Source of the DNA: an uncultured Tessaracoccus sp. | Lineage (GTDB): Bacteria > Actinomycetota > Actinomycetes > Propionibacteriales > Propionibacteriaceae | Direction of reading: 5' to 3' | DNA length: 64,000 bases | Assembly: GCF_947286155.1 (NCBI RefSeq) | Contig: NZ_CAMYPD010000001.1 | Span: 69,674 to 133,673, forward strand | Shown here: one piece after another, positions 9,586 to 19,184 of the stretch | How the letters are laid out: the number at the start of each line of letters is the position of its first letter | Position numbering within the stretch: position 1 is the stretch's first letter | The notes under the pieces: model-generated | Database searches by the model: none | What the model saw: only the letters and a program-made list of their open reading frames with translations | What the model was told of the DNA's origin: nothing | Program-made: the position numbers and the translations under genes

Positions 9586-9655
9586 CACCGAGTGGGGGCT
9601 CGTTCGGGGAAGCCTGAACGAGCCCCCACCCATGTTTGGGTGCTCCCACTCGGTG
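9586..9655. repeat. Nested, mutually exclusive inverted repeats
   Basis: An inner stem GTGGGGGCTCGTTC (9592-9605) pairs perfectly with GAACGAGCCCCCAC (9616-9629). An outer stem CACCGAGTGGG (9586-9596) pairs perfectly with CCCACTCGGTG (9645-9655). The left arms share 9592-9596, so both cannot form fully at once. It could be a terminator for the upstream + strand gene or an alternating structure. Confidence 0.7.
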
Positions 9656-9762
9656 CTGCTTAGTTACATTCGGGACGAGCACTACTCGTATCGACGCTGG
9701 CCGCGGGTGCGACGAAGAAAGGTGATTGGTCAGCCCTCGTCGAAGGAAGCGAGCTACCGGAT

Positions 9763-9826
9763 ATTCACAAACTGACGACTGATCGATTCACAAACTGACG
9801 ACTAAAAGACTCACAAATTGACGACT
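9763..9826. repeat. Three direct repeats at exact 23-bp spacing
   Basis: The unit TCACAAAYTGACGACT begins at 9765, 9788 and 9811; the first two copies also share the preceding AT. Two-turn spacing suggests binding sites for a multimeric DNA-binding protein. Multiple end-repeats of this sort are typical of IS21-like transposon ends, and no transposase remains nearby. Confidence 0.75.
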
Positions 9827-9865
9827 GGGTCTCTGCCAGTGCGGATTTCGCTCGTCGCGAGACGC

Positions 9866-10683
9866 TCAAGCCGCCTCACGACGCAACGTGCGGAGAATGC
9901 CAAAGACTAGAGGGAGTACCACCCAGAAGGCGGTGGCGACGACGAGTTTCCAGACGCCGGCGGCATCGTCGCTTTGGAACGCGAGGGCGGCGCTGGTTTG
10001 CAGATTCAGCCACTCGGTCGCCTTCATGAGGCTCTCACCAAGTTGGGAAATGATCTGGAGCACCATGGGAGCCCCGATCACAATCGCGATGCTGAGAGCG
10101 CTGATGTGCACTACCAGAGCCAGGGCGAACGCGCTTGCCATCGTGAGGAACCAGACGGTGAACTCACAACCCACTTCGCCCCAATCCGCCCACATACCGG
10201 TGAGCGAGATGCTGTTGGCGAGCCGAGTCGCCCAGGTGGTGAGCAGTGCCGTACCAGCGATGAGCCCATAGCCGACGACCGTCACCACCGTGGCGACGAT
10301 CGCCTTCGCCCCAACCACCATTCCTCGCTGGGGAACGAGGGTGAACGTCGTCATCGCCGACCGGGTGGTCCACTCTGAGGCCACCGGCACAATGATGAGC
10401 GCCGGGAACACCAACTGCACCAGGAGCCGAATCGCGGTGGCGGAAGTCAGCCAAGGCACATAGACGGGCTGGCCGGTCTCGACGTCGAGGAACATCGTCG
10501 TGTATCCGAGCCCGAGACCAATCGCCATGGCCCCTATCAGCGCGAGGCATGCGCACATGAGCATCCGCAATGACTCGGTGTGAAAGAACTTACGAAACTC
10601 GACGGCCACCACGCGGCCGAGTGTGACCGGCTTCGGTCGCGCATCGACGAGGGGAACGTCGGTGTAGGTGGCTGTTGCGATGC

Positions 10684-10687
<4 letters not shown>
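9866..10687 (-). CDS. ABC-2 type transporter permease
   Basis: This 273-aa protein has about six membrane segments, with a first cytoplasmic helix carrying VAVEFRKFFHTESLRM (about residues 28-43), a feature of ABC-2 permeases. It is coupled to the ATPase gene upstream by an ATGA overlap (10684-10687). Together they form an exporter of the antibiotic/lipid-export class. A NarL-type two-component system lies divergently beyond the ATPase gene, which suggests induction by the exported compound or by envelope stress. The cargo is unknown. Confidence 0.88.
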
Positions 10688-11406
<719 letters not shown>

Positions 11407-11536
11407 GAATCCAGCACACCGCAGCCAGCTGGGCTACAGCCAGGGGCGAAGGGCTGCACTTCTCGGTCCGAACGATGCCTCGTCGGTAGCCCAAAGATGC
11501 TGCCGCTGGGAGGACTCTCACCCGTAGGCTGAGGAT

Positions 11537-12697
11537 ATGGATGAGTACAGGCCGGGTAGATGGGGCAAGGTCTGGCGCTACACAATCGCATCGCTGTGCG
11601 CCTTGTTGTTCTTCACCGTTCCGACGGACGGGAGCACGCCGCAGGCCGTCGCCGTGCACTTGGCCGCTCTGGGTGCGGCGCTGTACGTGATCCGCTTTCG
11701 GTTTGCTCGTCCTGTGGTGGTCGCCGTCGGGCTCGTGCTCGCGTGCCTTGTCGTCCCCCCAGTGCTCCCGTTCGCAGCGTGGGCCTACCTCAGCTTGTGT
11801 ACCCGTCGCCGCTGGTGGGCGACGGTGCTCGTCGGTGTGTTGCAGATCGTGGTGATGGCGAGAGCAGCCGTCACGACCAATGCCATCAGCGTCGACGCAG
11901 CGCCCCTAGCGTCAGGCGTGAGCGAGGTGGTGTTGCGAGGCCTGTTTGCCGTCACACTCTCGACGCTCTTCACCGTCGCGCTCGCAGCCATCGGCTCCTA
12001 TCTCGGCTCCCGTCGCGCCGAAGCGGCCGCCTTGCAAGCACGGCTCGACATGGCCGAACGCGAAGCGCTGCTGGTAGAACGTGAGTCGCGGGCCGAAGAA
12101 CGCAACCGCATCGCGCGCGAGATGCACGACGTCGTCGCCCACAAGATCTCGCTCATCTCCATGCACGCCGGCGCGCTCGCCTACCGCGACGATCTCTCGC
12201 CCGACGAGATCAAACAAGCGGCGCACACCATCCAAGAGAGCTCCCACCAGGCGCTCAGCGAACTGCGGGTGATCCTCGGCCAGCTACGCCAGAAAGAGGG
12301 CGACGACGTGCTCCCGCCCCAGCCGTCGCTCGCCGTCGTCGGGGAGCTTATCGACGCACAGCGCGCCGCAGGACGCCGCGTCACCTACACGAATAGCTTG
12401 GAGGGAGAACCTCCCACGACGGTCAGCCGACAGGGATATCGGATTGTGCAGGAGGCCCTCACGAACGCAGCGAAGCACGCGCCCGGCACGCCGGTCACGC
12501 TCGATCTGGCCGGAAGCCCGGATGCGGGGGTCGCCATCCGCGTCGTGAATCCGCTCAGCCTGGCCGCGCCTCGAGCCGACGGGGCACGCGTCGGCCTCAT
12601 TGGTCTCGACGAGCGCGTCGGTACCGTCGGCGGCCGTTTCCACGCTGGTGTAGACGGTGCGGGACAATTCGTCGTGGAGGTGTGGATGCCATGGTGA
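11537..12697 (+). CDS. NarL-type sensor histidine kinase
   Basis: This 386-aa kinase has four or five N-terminal membrane segments (about residues 15-155) with almost no extracellular domain. A coiled linker ends in the HisKA_3 phospho-acceptor motif ERNRIAREMHDVVAHKIS with His197. A HATPase_c region follows (NAAKHAPGTP as N-box, GLIGLDERV as G-box). The sparse sensor region suggests that it senses within the membrane. The response-regulator gene overlaps its 3' end. The pair is divergent from the ABC-2 exporter and likely controls it. Confidence 0.92.
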   Translation: MDEYRPGRWGKVWRYTIASLCALLFFTVPTDGSTPQAVAVHLAALGAALYVIRFRFARPVVVAVGLVLACLVVPPVLPFAAWAYLSLCTRRRWWATVLVGVLQIVVMARAAVTTNAISVDAAPLASGVSEVVLRGLFAVTLSTLFTVALAAIGSYLGSRRAEAAALQARLDMAEREALLVERESRAEERNRIAREMHDVVAHKISLISMHAGALAYRDDLSPDEIKQAAHTIQESSHQALSELRVILGQLRQKEGDDVLPPQPSLAVVGELIDAQRAAGRRVTYTNSLEGEPPTTVSRQGYRIVQEALTNAAKHAPGTPVTLDLAGSPDAGVAIRVVNPLSLAAPRADGARVGLIGLDERVGTVGGRFHAGVDGAGQFVVEVWMPW

Positions 12698-13353
12698 GAA
12701 CGAAACTGGCGGTGGTGGACGACGACGCCCTGGTGCGGGCTGGGCTACGCATGATGCTCGGGGGCAGCTCGTCGCCGTTCGAGATCGTCGGAGAAGCCTC
12801 CGACGGCAACGGCGCCGTGGCGCTGGTGGAGGAGCAACAGCCCGACATCGTGCTCATGGACATCCGCATGCCCGGCCTCGACGGGATCGAAGCCACCAGG
12901 CGGGTGCTGGCGCTGCCGAGCCCGCCCAAGGTGGTCATGCTCACCACGTTCAACTCCGACGACCTCGTACTGGAAGCGCTGCGCGCTGGTGCCCACGGGT
13001 TCCTGTTGAAAGACACCCCGCCGCCACAGATAGTAGAGCTGCTGCAGCATGTTGCGGCAGGGGAGCGGGCGCTGTCACCGCAGGTGCTGGGAGCAGTGAT
13101 TACCGCGGCGACGTCGAATCCCGGCGACCAGCGTGAGCGCGACGCCCGCACTGCGCTCGAAGCCTTGTCGAAGCGGGAGCTCGAAGTGGCCGTTGAGGTG
13201 GGCCGTGGCCTGTCGAATGCCGAGATCGCGGCCAAGCTGTACCAGTCGATGGCGACCGTGAAAGCGGCGATCACGCGTGTACTCGCGAAGCTCAATTGCA
13301 CGAATCGCACCCAAGTGGCGATCATCGTCCACGACGCACGGTTGCTTGACTGA
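12691..13353 (+). CDS. NarL/LuxR-family response regulator
   Basis: The receiver domain (residues 3-120) has the acidic pocket VDDDA, phospho-acceptor Asp57 in VLMDIRMPG, a Thr in MLTTFNS and Lys in FLLKDTPP. A LuxR-type helix-turn-helix follows (about 155-215: LSKRELEVAVEVGRGLSNAEIA). I chose the ATG at 12691, ten bases after GGAGG; a GTG at 12682 lies too close to that site. It overlaps the kinase by seven bases, so the two are made together. It should activate the ABC exporter promoter or its own. Confidence 0.92.
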   Translation: MVRTKLAVVDDDALVRAGLRMMLGGSSSPFEIVGEASDGNGAVALVEEQQPDIVLMDIRMPGLDGIEATRRVLALPSPPKVVMLTTFNSDDLVLEALRAGAHGFLLKDTPPPQIVELLQHVAAGERALSPQVLGAVITAATSNPGDQRERDARTALEALSKRELEVAVEVGRGLSNAEIAAKLYQSMATVKAAITRVLAKLNCTNRTQVAIIVHDARLLD

Positions 13354-13458
13354 GGGGCAGGCGGTGGGCCAGAACCCCGTAGTGGTGAGTGGTGTGTGGA
13401 TGGTGTTTCGCGTGTCGTCTTCCGTCTCTGTCGAGAGCCAACGTGGTGATGTCACCGC

Positions 13459-13484
13459 TTGACAACAAAAGGTTGCCATTTGTT
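13459..13484 (+). promoter_or_regulatory. Candidate -35 element and LacI-type operator ahead of the GH31 operon
   Basis: A consensus TTGACA (13459-13464) runs into an imperfect palindrome with arms AACAAAAGG (13464-13472) and CCATTTGTT (13476-13484), eight of nine pairs matching. No good -10 follows at 17 bp, so the promoter part is tentative. The palindrome is a plausible repressor site, 147 bp before the binding-protein start. A smaller palindrome, GGTGA-TCACC, lies just upstream (13445-13456). Confidence 0.5.
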
Positions 13485-13630
13485 GCACTGAGACCATGAT
13501 GCCTGTTTGAAGACTGCAGGTTCCCCGAGTGCAAGTGATAACGTCCGAGTTAACCGAACAATGCGCTCCCAATGCGGCGGAGCACGAAGGTCGCATGTCC
13601 CGTGCGATTTCAATGACGAAAGGTAGCAAC

Positions 13631-14923
13631 GTGGCTCTCCACACCAAAGGTATTTTGAAAGGCATCGCTGCGGCTGCAGCAAGCCTCGCTCTGCTCGCCG
13701 GTTGCGCACCGGGCCAGTCCGACGATCAAGAGGCGGCGACAGAAGACAAGGACAAGAACCTCTCCTACGTCTACTTCACCGATGGTCCTGACGAGCAGGC
13801 CACCCGGGATCTCATCAAGAAGTTTGAAGAGAAGTCCGGAGCCAAGGTCGACCTCCAGATCGTCCCATTCTCGGATTTGGAGCAGACCCTTCAGCAGCGC
13901 ATCGCGGGCGACAACGCCCCCGATGTCGCCCGAATCGACAAGCTGGCATCCTTCACCGACGATCTGTTGGATCTGAACCAGTACCAGAAGGAAGCCTTCG
14001 ACGGCACCTTCAACCCCGGCATGGACCTGGCTGCGATGAACGGCGACGCGCGCATCGCAGCTCCGAACGACCTGACGCTCAACGGGCCCATCGTGAACGT
14101 CGACCTGTTCAAGAAGGCCGGCGTCGAAGTTCCCACCGCAGACAAGCCATGGAAGTCCTGGGACGAGATGATGGAGGCGGCCAAGAAGGTGCAGCAGGCT
14201 GCCGGCACAGAGAATGCCGTCGCAGTCGACGTCTCCGGTAACCGTTTCTCGACGGTGTTCTCACAGTTCGGCACCTCGGCGATTGATAAGGACGGCAAGA
14301 ACGGGTGGGACGAGACCAAGCTCACCAAGGCTCTCACCAAGCTGAACGAATGGCATCAGGACGGCACGATGCCGAAGGACCTGTTCCTGCAGGCCGGCTC
14401 CAAGTACAAGGCTGCAAACGAGATCTTCCTCGCTGGGCAGGTGCCCGTGTACTTGTCGGGTAACTGGCAGGTTGCGGCGTTCTCGTCGGATGCAGAATTC
14501 GATTGGGCCGTCGTGCCGAACCCCTGTGAAGAGCGTTGCGGCGGCTTCCCTGGTGGTAAGTTCCTCGTCTCCTTCAAAGGGGCCAAGAACCCCAACCTGG
14601 CTGCGGAATTCATCGCGTTCATGAGCGAAGCCGACCAGCAGAAGTACATGGCTGAGAAGGCGAACTTCATGCCTACCCGTCAGGATCTCCTCGAAGGCGA
14701 CGTGACCTACGCTCAGCGTCAGGAAGACATGGAGGTGTTCCAGAAGGGCGTCACCGAAACCCCCGAGGACGCGTTTTCCTCGGCCTTCTCGCCCGCCTTC
14801 CCGAACACGACGAAGGTGATCATCGACGAGATGGCCAAGATGATCGACGGTCAGGCCAGCCCTGAGGACACGGCGAAGGCCATCATCAAGGGCACCGACG
14901 AGAGCATCGAGAATGTCTCCTAG
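13631..14923 (+). CDS. CUT1 sugar-binding lipoprotein
   Basis: This 430-aa extracellular solute-binding protein delivers a sugar to the next two permeases. The N-terminus is a lipoprotein signal with basic residues, an Ala/Leu core and lipobox LLAGC (Cys25). The mature part starts with an acidic linker, then the type-1 binding-protein fold (GPDEQATRDLIKKFEEKSGA, GDNAPDVARID). The GTG start at 13631 has GAAAGG about seven bases upstream; an in-frame ATG at 13613 is an alternative that adds six residues. The 3' end overlaps the first permease gene by 11 bases. The GH31 gene at the operon end points to an alpha-glucoside or alpha-xyloside substrate. Confidence 0.93.
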   Translation: MALHTKGILKGIAAAAASLALLAGCAPGQSDDQEAATEDKDKNLSYVYFTDGPDEQATRDLIKKFEEKSGAKVDLQIVPFSDLEQTLQQRIAGDNAPDVARIDKLASFTDDLLDLNQYQKEAFDGTFNPGMDLAAMNGDARIAAPNDLTLNGPIVNVDLFKKAGVEVPTADKPWKSWDEMMEAAKKVQQAAGTENAVAVDVSGNRFSTVFSQFGTSAIDKDGKNGWDETKLTKALTKLNEWHQDGTMPKDLFLQAGSKYKAANEIFLAGQVPVYLSGNWQVAAFSSDAEFDWAVVPNPCEERCGGFPGGKFLVSFKGAKNPNLAAEFIAFMSEADQQKYMAEKANFMPTRQDLLEGDVTYAQRQEDMEVFQKGVTETPEDAFSSAFSPAFPNTTKVIIDEMAKMIDGQASPEDTAKAIIKGTDESIENVS

Positions 14924-15836
14924 CAGCAATGCGGAGGCGCCGGGGCGGCGTCCTCGACGTCGGCACAAGCTGACGTCGAAGGCCGTCGCCCCGTACCTCT
15001 TTATCCTCCCGAACATGGTCGTGTTCGGCCTCTTCACGATCATCCCCACGTTCAACCTGTTCAACATGGCGCTCTACGACTCCAAGAACGGGCGCAAGTT
15101 CACGTGGGTCGGGACAAAGAACTTCGAGCGGATCGTCAGCAACGAAGAGTTCGCCCAAGTGGCGCTCAACACACTCATCTACACCGTGGCATTCGTCGCG
15201 CTCACGATCGTGCTCGCCACGATCGGCGCGATCATGCTCAACGATTCGTTCAAAGGCAGAGGCTTCTTCCGGGCTGTCGCGTTCTTGCCGAGCCTGCTGT
15301 CTGCCGTGGTGATCGGCCTGCTCTGGGGCTGGATCTTCGACGGAAGCAACGGCTTGGTCAACGTTGCGCTCGGGGCCTTCGACATCCCTGCGGTCGGGTG
15401 GCTCGTCAATGGCAGACTCGCGATGGGCGTGATCATCTTCGTCGGACTGTGGTTCCACACCGGCTTTTACACACTCATCATGCTGTCGGGGCTGCAGGGA
15501 ATCGACGGCAACGTCTACGAGGCCGCGAGGGTGGACGGAGCAACTGGCCTTCAGACGTTCTTCCAGATCACCTGGCCGCTGCTCAGGCCGACGACGTTCG
15601 TCGTGCTCATCTTGTCCACCATCTCGGGCTTCCAGTCATTCGACTTCATCTGGACACTCACCGGTGGTGGCCCCGTCGGGTCGACGACGCTCATGGTCCA
15701 ATACATCTTCGATAAAGCATTCAGCACTCCAGCGAGCTACGGCATGGCATCCGCCGGCGCTGTGGTGTTGTTCGTCGCGGTCTTCTTGGTGACCGTCGTG
15801 AACTACCTCAATGGACGCAGGAAGGACGCCGCCTGA
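14913..15836 (+). CDS. CUT1 sugar ABC transporter permease (MalF type)
   Basis: This 307-aa permease has a basic N-terminus (GRRPRRRHK) and six membrane segments. The EAA loop reads YEAARVDGATGLQTFFQITWPLL, cut here as EAARVDGATGLQTFFQIT, at about residues 204-221. It overlaps the binding-protein gene by 11 bases and is followed one base after its stop by the second permease. It forms the channel of the importer with that partner. The ATPase is not encoded in the operon. Confidence 0.93.
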   Translation: MSPSSNAEAPGRRPRRRHKLTSKAVAPYLFILPNMVVFGLFTIIPTFNLFNMALYDSKNGRKFTWVGTKNFERIVSNEEFAQVALNTLIYTVAFVALTIVLATIGAIMLNDSFKGRGFFRAVAFLPSLLSAVVIGLLWGWIFDGSNGLVNVALGAFDIPAVGWLVNGRLAMGVIIFVGLWFHTGFYTLIMLSGLQGIDGNVYEAARVDGATGLQTFFQITWPLLRPTTFVVLILSTISGFQSFDFIWTLTGGGPVGSTTLMVQYIFDKAFSTPASYGMASAGAVVLFVAVFLVTVVNYLNGRRKDAA

Positions 15837-15837
15837 T

Positions 15838-16728
15838 ATGTCTGCTTCCGCTGAGACCAAAGCCCCATCTACCTGGACGTCTATTCCCGAACCTAGCGGC
15901 CGCAAAATCCAGCACAGCCCGGCGTGGAAAATTCTGCGCACGGTGCTGCTCACCTTGATGTCGCTCGTCGTCCTCATTCCGCTGGCTTGGACGTTCATCT
16001 CCAGCTTCAAGACGCCATCGGAGCTGGCTGCGCGCCCACCGAAACTGTTTCCGTCGAGTTGGAACTTCGACAACTACACCAACGCGCTCGCGCAGTTCGA
16101 CTTCGGTACCTACATCGCCAACTCTGTCTTCGTGACGCTGACCGCCACCGTCTTGACCGTGATCATCAACGTCATGTGCGCATATGGCCTTGCGAAGTAC
16201 AACTTCCGTGGCCGCAACCTGCTGTTCCTCGTGGTGCTCGCCACGATCATGGTGCCGCTCCAGGTGATCTTCATCCCCGTGTATCAGATGGCTGCGAGCC
16301 TTGGGCTGGTCAACAGCCTATGGGGCATGATCATCCCGCCTGCTGCCACGCCGACGGGTGTGTTCCTCATTCGCCAATACATGCTCAGCATTCCCGACGA
16401 GCTCATCGAGGCTGCACGGGTTGACGGCTCGGGCGAATTCAACACGTTCCTGAGGGTTGTGGTGCCGCTGTGTGGGCCGCCGATCGCCGTCGTCACCATC
16501 TTCTCCATCATGTGGCGCTGGAACGACTTCCTCTGGCCGAAGATCATCGCCCAAGACAGCAACCTGTACACGCTGCCCGTCGCGCTGGCGCAGTTCAACA
16601 GCCAGCTGACAGTGCCGTTTAACTACCTGCTTGCTATGTCGGTGGTGTCGATGGTGCCGGTGATTATCGTGTTCCTTTTCCTGCAGAAGTACATCGTCGC
16701 GGGTATCGCCAATACCGGTATTAAGTGA
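15838..16728 (+). CDS. CUT1 sugar ABC transporter permease (MalG type)
   Basis: This 296-aa permease has six membrane segments and the EAA loop EAARVDGSGEFNTFLRVVV near residues 192-210. The start at 15838 is preferred because an in-frame start at 15811 lies inside the preceding gene; AGGAAGGA lies 12-19 bases upstream. It ends seven bases before the GH31 gene, so importer and hydrolase form one transcription unit. Confidence 0.93.
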   Translation: MSASAETKAPSTWTSIPEPSGRKIQHSPAWKILRTVLLTLMSLVVLIPLAWTFISSFKTPSELAARPPKLFPSSWNFDNYTNALAQFDFGTYIANSVFVTLTATVLTVIINVMCAYGLAKYNFRGRNLLFLVVLATIMVPLQVIFIPVYQMAASLGLVNSLWGMIIPPAATPTGVFLIRQYMLSIPDELIEAARVDGSGEFNTFLRVVVPLCGPPIAVVTIFSIMWRWNDFLWPKIIAQDSNLYTLPVALAQFNSQLTVPFNYLLAMSVVSMVPVIIVFLFLQKYIVAGIANTGIK

Positions 16729-16735
16729 GGACATC

Positions 16736-19090
16736 GTGGAGGACCTGAACGAGATCACGGGCGCGTCGGTTGTGGATGGTCACGCCGAGTTCACCGTCGA
16801 GGGCGGGTTCACGCTGCGCGTAGAGGCGTACGGGTCGAGGCTGATGCGGGCGTGGGTGACCGATGGGGAGCCGACGGTGCCTCGTACCTGGTCGATTGGC
16901 CCGGCCACACGCCCCGACGGCACCCGCCCTGACGCGCCGTTCGAGGGGTATCCGCGCTCGAACCCCGGCGGGCGCGACACCGTGCCGGTGGCGCTCGAGG
17001 AGCGCGACGGTGAGTGGATCGTCGACGCGGGCGACCTGCGCGCGGTGGTGCGCGGCGAGCCGCTGCGCATCGAGTGGCAGCAGCGCATGGCCGACGCGTG
17101 GGTCACCGTGCTGGCGGATCGCGACACGGGTGCCTACACCGTCGGATCTGTGTCGGGGCGGGTATCGCACTACCAGCAGCATCGCGCGGGCGACCGCTGT
17201 TTCGGGCTTGGGGAGAAGGCCGGCAGCTTCGAGCGCACCGGACAGAAGTACGAGTTCCGGTGCCTGGACGCGCTCGGTTACGACGCGCTCGAGACCGACC
17301 CGCTGTACAAGCACTGGCCCTTCCTCATTGTGCGCACGGCCGCCGGGCCGTTCGTCGGAGTGTTTTGGGACAACACCGCGACGACGACGATGAACGTCGG
17401 TCAGGAGAAAGACAACTATCACCTGCCGTACCGCTCGTGGAGCGCTGAGATGGGCGACATCGACTACTGGGTGCTCGCCGAAGGCACGCCGCAGGCGCTC
17501 ACCGCGGCATTCACCGACCTCATCGGCGGCACGTCGTACCCGCCCACCTGGAGCCTCGGATACTCCGGCTCGACGATGCACTACACGGATGCCCCCAACG
17601 CCGCCGAGCAGGTGCTCGGCTTCCTCGACGAGTGCCGCGAGCACGACATCCCCGTCGACCTCTTCCAACTCTCCAGCGGATACACCACCATCGACGGCAA
17701 GCGCTACGTCTTCAACTGGAACCGCGACAAGTTCCCCGACCCCAAGGCATTCTCCGACGCGTTCCGCGCCGGCGGCGCGCACTTGGCCGCGAACATCAAG
17801 CCCGCGCTGCTGCGCGACCACCCGCGCTACGCCGAGGTGCGCGACCTCGTGGTGCAGGGCCCCGACGGCCCCGACATGCAGATGTTCTGGGACGACTACG
17901 GCTCCAACCTCGATTTCACCAACCCCGCGACGATCGACTGGTGGCGACGGGGTGTGCGCGAACAGCTGCTGGAAATGGGGATTGAATCCACCTGGAACGA
18001 CAACAACGAATTCGAGGTATGGGACGAGCGCGCCACCTGCTTCGGGTTCGGGCAGGCGATACCGATGCGTGCGATCCGCCCCGTGCACACCTTGCTGATG
18101 GTGCAATCCTCCGCTGCGGAGCAGCAGGAATTCTCCCCTGACGAGCGCCAATACCTCATCACCCGATCGGGGCTGCCGGGCGTGCAGCGGTACGCGGAGA
18201 CGTGGTCGGGCGACAACTACTCGTCGTGGCGAACCCTGCGCTACAACACGCTCATGGGGCTCGGGATGTCCGTCTCCGGAATGCTGCGCGTCGGCCACGA
18301 CGTCGGCGGATTCGCCGGCAACAAGCCGTCGCCGGAGCTCTTCACTCGGTGGGTGCAAAACGGGGCACTCCACCCGCGGTTCACCATCCACTCTTGGCAC
18401 GACGACGGCACCGTCAACGAGCCGTGGATGTACCCCGAGCAACTCCCTGCCATCCGCCAGGCGATGCAGCTGCGCTACCGGCTCCTGCCCTACTTCGAGC
18501 ATCTCTCGTGGCGGGCGCACGTCGCCAACGAACCGATCATCAAGCCGCTGGCTTGGGGTTTCCCCGGTGACGACGAGGCGTGGGGCGAGCACACCGACTT
18601 CCTGCTGGGCGACGAGTTGCTGGTGGCGAGCGTCGTCGACGAGGGCGAGACGCGGCACCGCGTATACCTCCCCGACGGTGGGCTCGGCTGGTACGAGTTC
18701 GACCGCCCCGGCGAGTTCTTCGAGCCCGGGCAGTGGGTGGAACTCGACGCCCCGCTCGACCGCCTGCCCGTGCTGGTGCGCGCCGGCGGGGCGGTGCCCG
18801 TCGGGGAACGCATGGGATATGTGTCGACGACGGCGGATACCTCGCGCGAGCTACTGCTGTTCCCGGCGCCGGGCTCGGCCACGACGCGCGGGCAGGTGTA
18901 CGCCGACGACAGCCACACCCACGCCTGGCGCGAGGGTGAGTATTGCCTTGTCGATTGGGAGATGACCTCGGACGCTACCACCGTGCGGGTGGTGCTGCGC
19001 ACGTCGGGCAGCTGGAAGCCCGCCTGGGGTGAGATCCAGCCGGTGCTGCCGGCGTGGGAAACGCGCGAGCTCGTCATCGAGCGGGTGTGA
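16736..19090 (+). CDS. GH31 alpha-glycosidase (alpha-glucosidase / alpha-xylosidase)
   Basis: This 784-aa cytoplasmic enzyme hydrolyses terminal alpha-linked glucose or xylose. The N-terminal beta sandwich (about 1-250) is followed by the barrel. The nucleophile is Asp422 in STWNDNNEFE and the acid/base is Asp493 in ETWSGDNYSSW; both fit GH31. GHDVGGF and the RWVQNGALHPRF block are also typical. C-terminal beta domains follow from about 640. GTG is used as start, with GAGGA seven bases upstream. It is the last gene of the import operon and very GC-rich. Alpha-xylosidase and alpha-glucosidase cannot be separated here. Confidence 0.93.
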   Translation: MEDLNEITGASVVDGHAEFTVEGGFTLRVEAYGSRLMRAWVTDGEPTVPRTWSIGPATRPDGTRPDAPFEGYPRSNPGGRDTVPVALEERDGEWIVDAGDLRAVVRGEPLRIEWQQRMADAWVTVLADRDTGAYTVGSVSGRVSHYQQHRAGDRCFGLGEKAGSFERTGQKYEFRCLDALGYDALETDPLYKHWPFLIVRTAAGPFVGVFWDNTATTTMNVGQEKDNYHLPYRSWSAEMGDIDYWVLAEGTPQALTAAFTDLIGGTSYPPTWSLGYSGSTMHYTDAPNAAEQVLGFLDECREHDIPVDLFQLSSGYTTIDGKRYVFNWNRDKFPDPKAFSDAFRAGGAHLAANIKPALLRDHPRYAEVRDLVVQGPDGPDMQMFWDDYGSNLDFTNPATIDWWRRGVREQLLEMGIESTWNDNNEFEVWDERATCFGFGQAIPMRAIRPVHTLLMVQSSAAEQQEFSPDERQYLITRSGLPGVQRYAETWSGDNYSSWRTLRYNTLMGLGMSVSGMLRVGHDVGGFAGNKPSPELFTRWVQNGALHPRFTIHSWHDDGTVNEPWMYPEQLPAIRQAMQLRYRLLPYFEHLSWRAHVANEPIIKPLAWGFPGDDEAWGEHTDFLLGDELLVASVVDEGETRHRVYLPDGGLGWYEFDRPGEFFEPGQWVELDAPLDRLPVLVRAGGAVPVGERMGYVSTTADTSRELLLFPAPGSATTRGQVYADDSHTHAWREGEYCLVDWEMTSDATTVRVVLRTSGSWKPAWGEIQPVLPAWETRELVIERV

Positions 19091-19100
19091 GCACCAGCGA

Positions 19101-19184
19101 AAAGTGACCGTTATCCTCCACGTCCGCAAAATTTCCCCCTCAAATGGGGCAAAAATGCCGCGTGTGGAGGATAACGGTCACTTT
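19101..19184. repeat. Long-stem palindrome, loop-core family, copy 1
   Basis: A 21-bp perfect stem (19101-19121 with 19164-19184) encloses a 42-nt loop. On the minus strand the loop holds TGCCCCATTTGAGGGGG, the core shared with copies at 24.8, 30.9 and 51.0 kb. It lies between converging GH31 and FUSC genes, and its right arm supplies the last codon and stop of the FUSC gene. Confidence 0.85.

Larger units (their letters stand above)
9323..9865. other. 543-bp gene-free region with hairpins and direct repeats
   Basis: No credible gene is present between the converging ends of the small membrane protein and the ABC-2 permease. The region contains a nested hairpin (9586-9655) and three 16-18 bp direct repeats at 23-bp spacing (9763-9826), listed separately. 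It may be a decayed mobile-element site. Confidence 0.6.

Noticed and set aside
16721..18658. A 645-codon minus-strand frame opposite the GH31 gene
   Set aside because: The plus strand encodes GH31 with both catalytic Asp residues in context. The antisense product is Val/Arg/His-rich low complexity.
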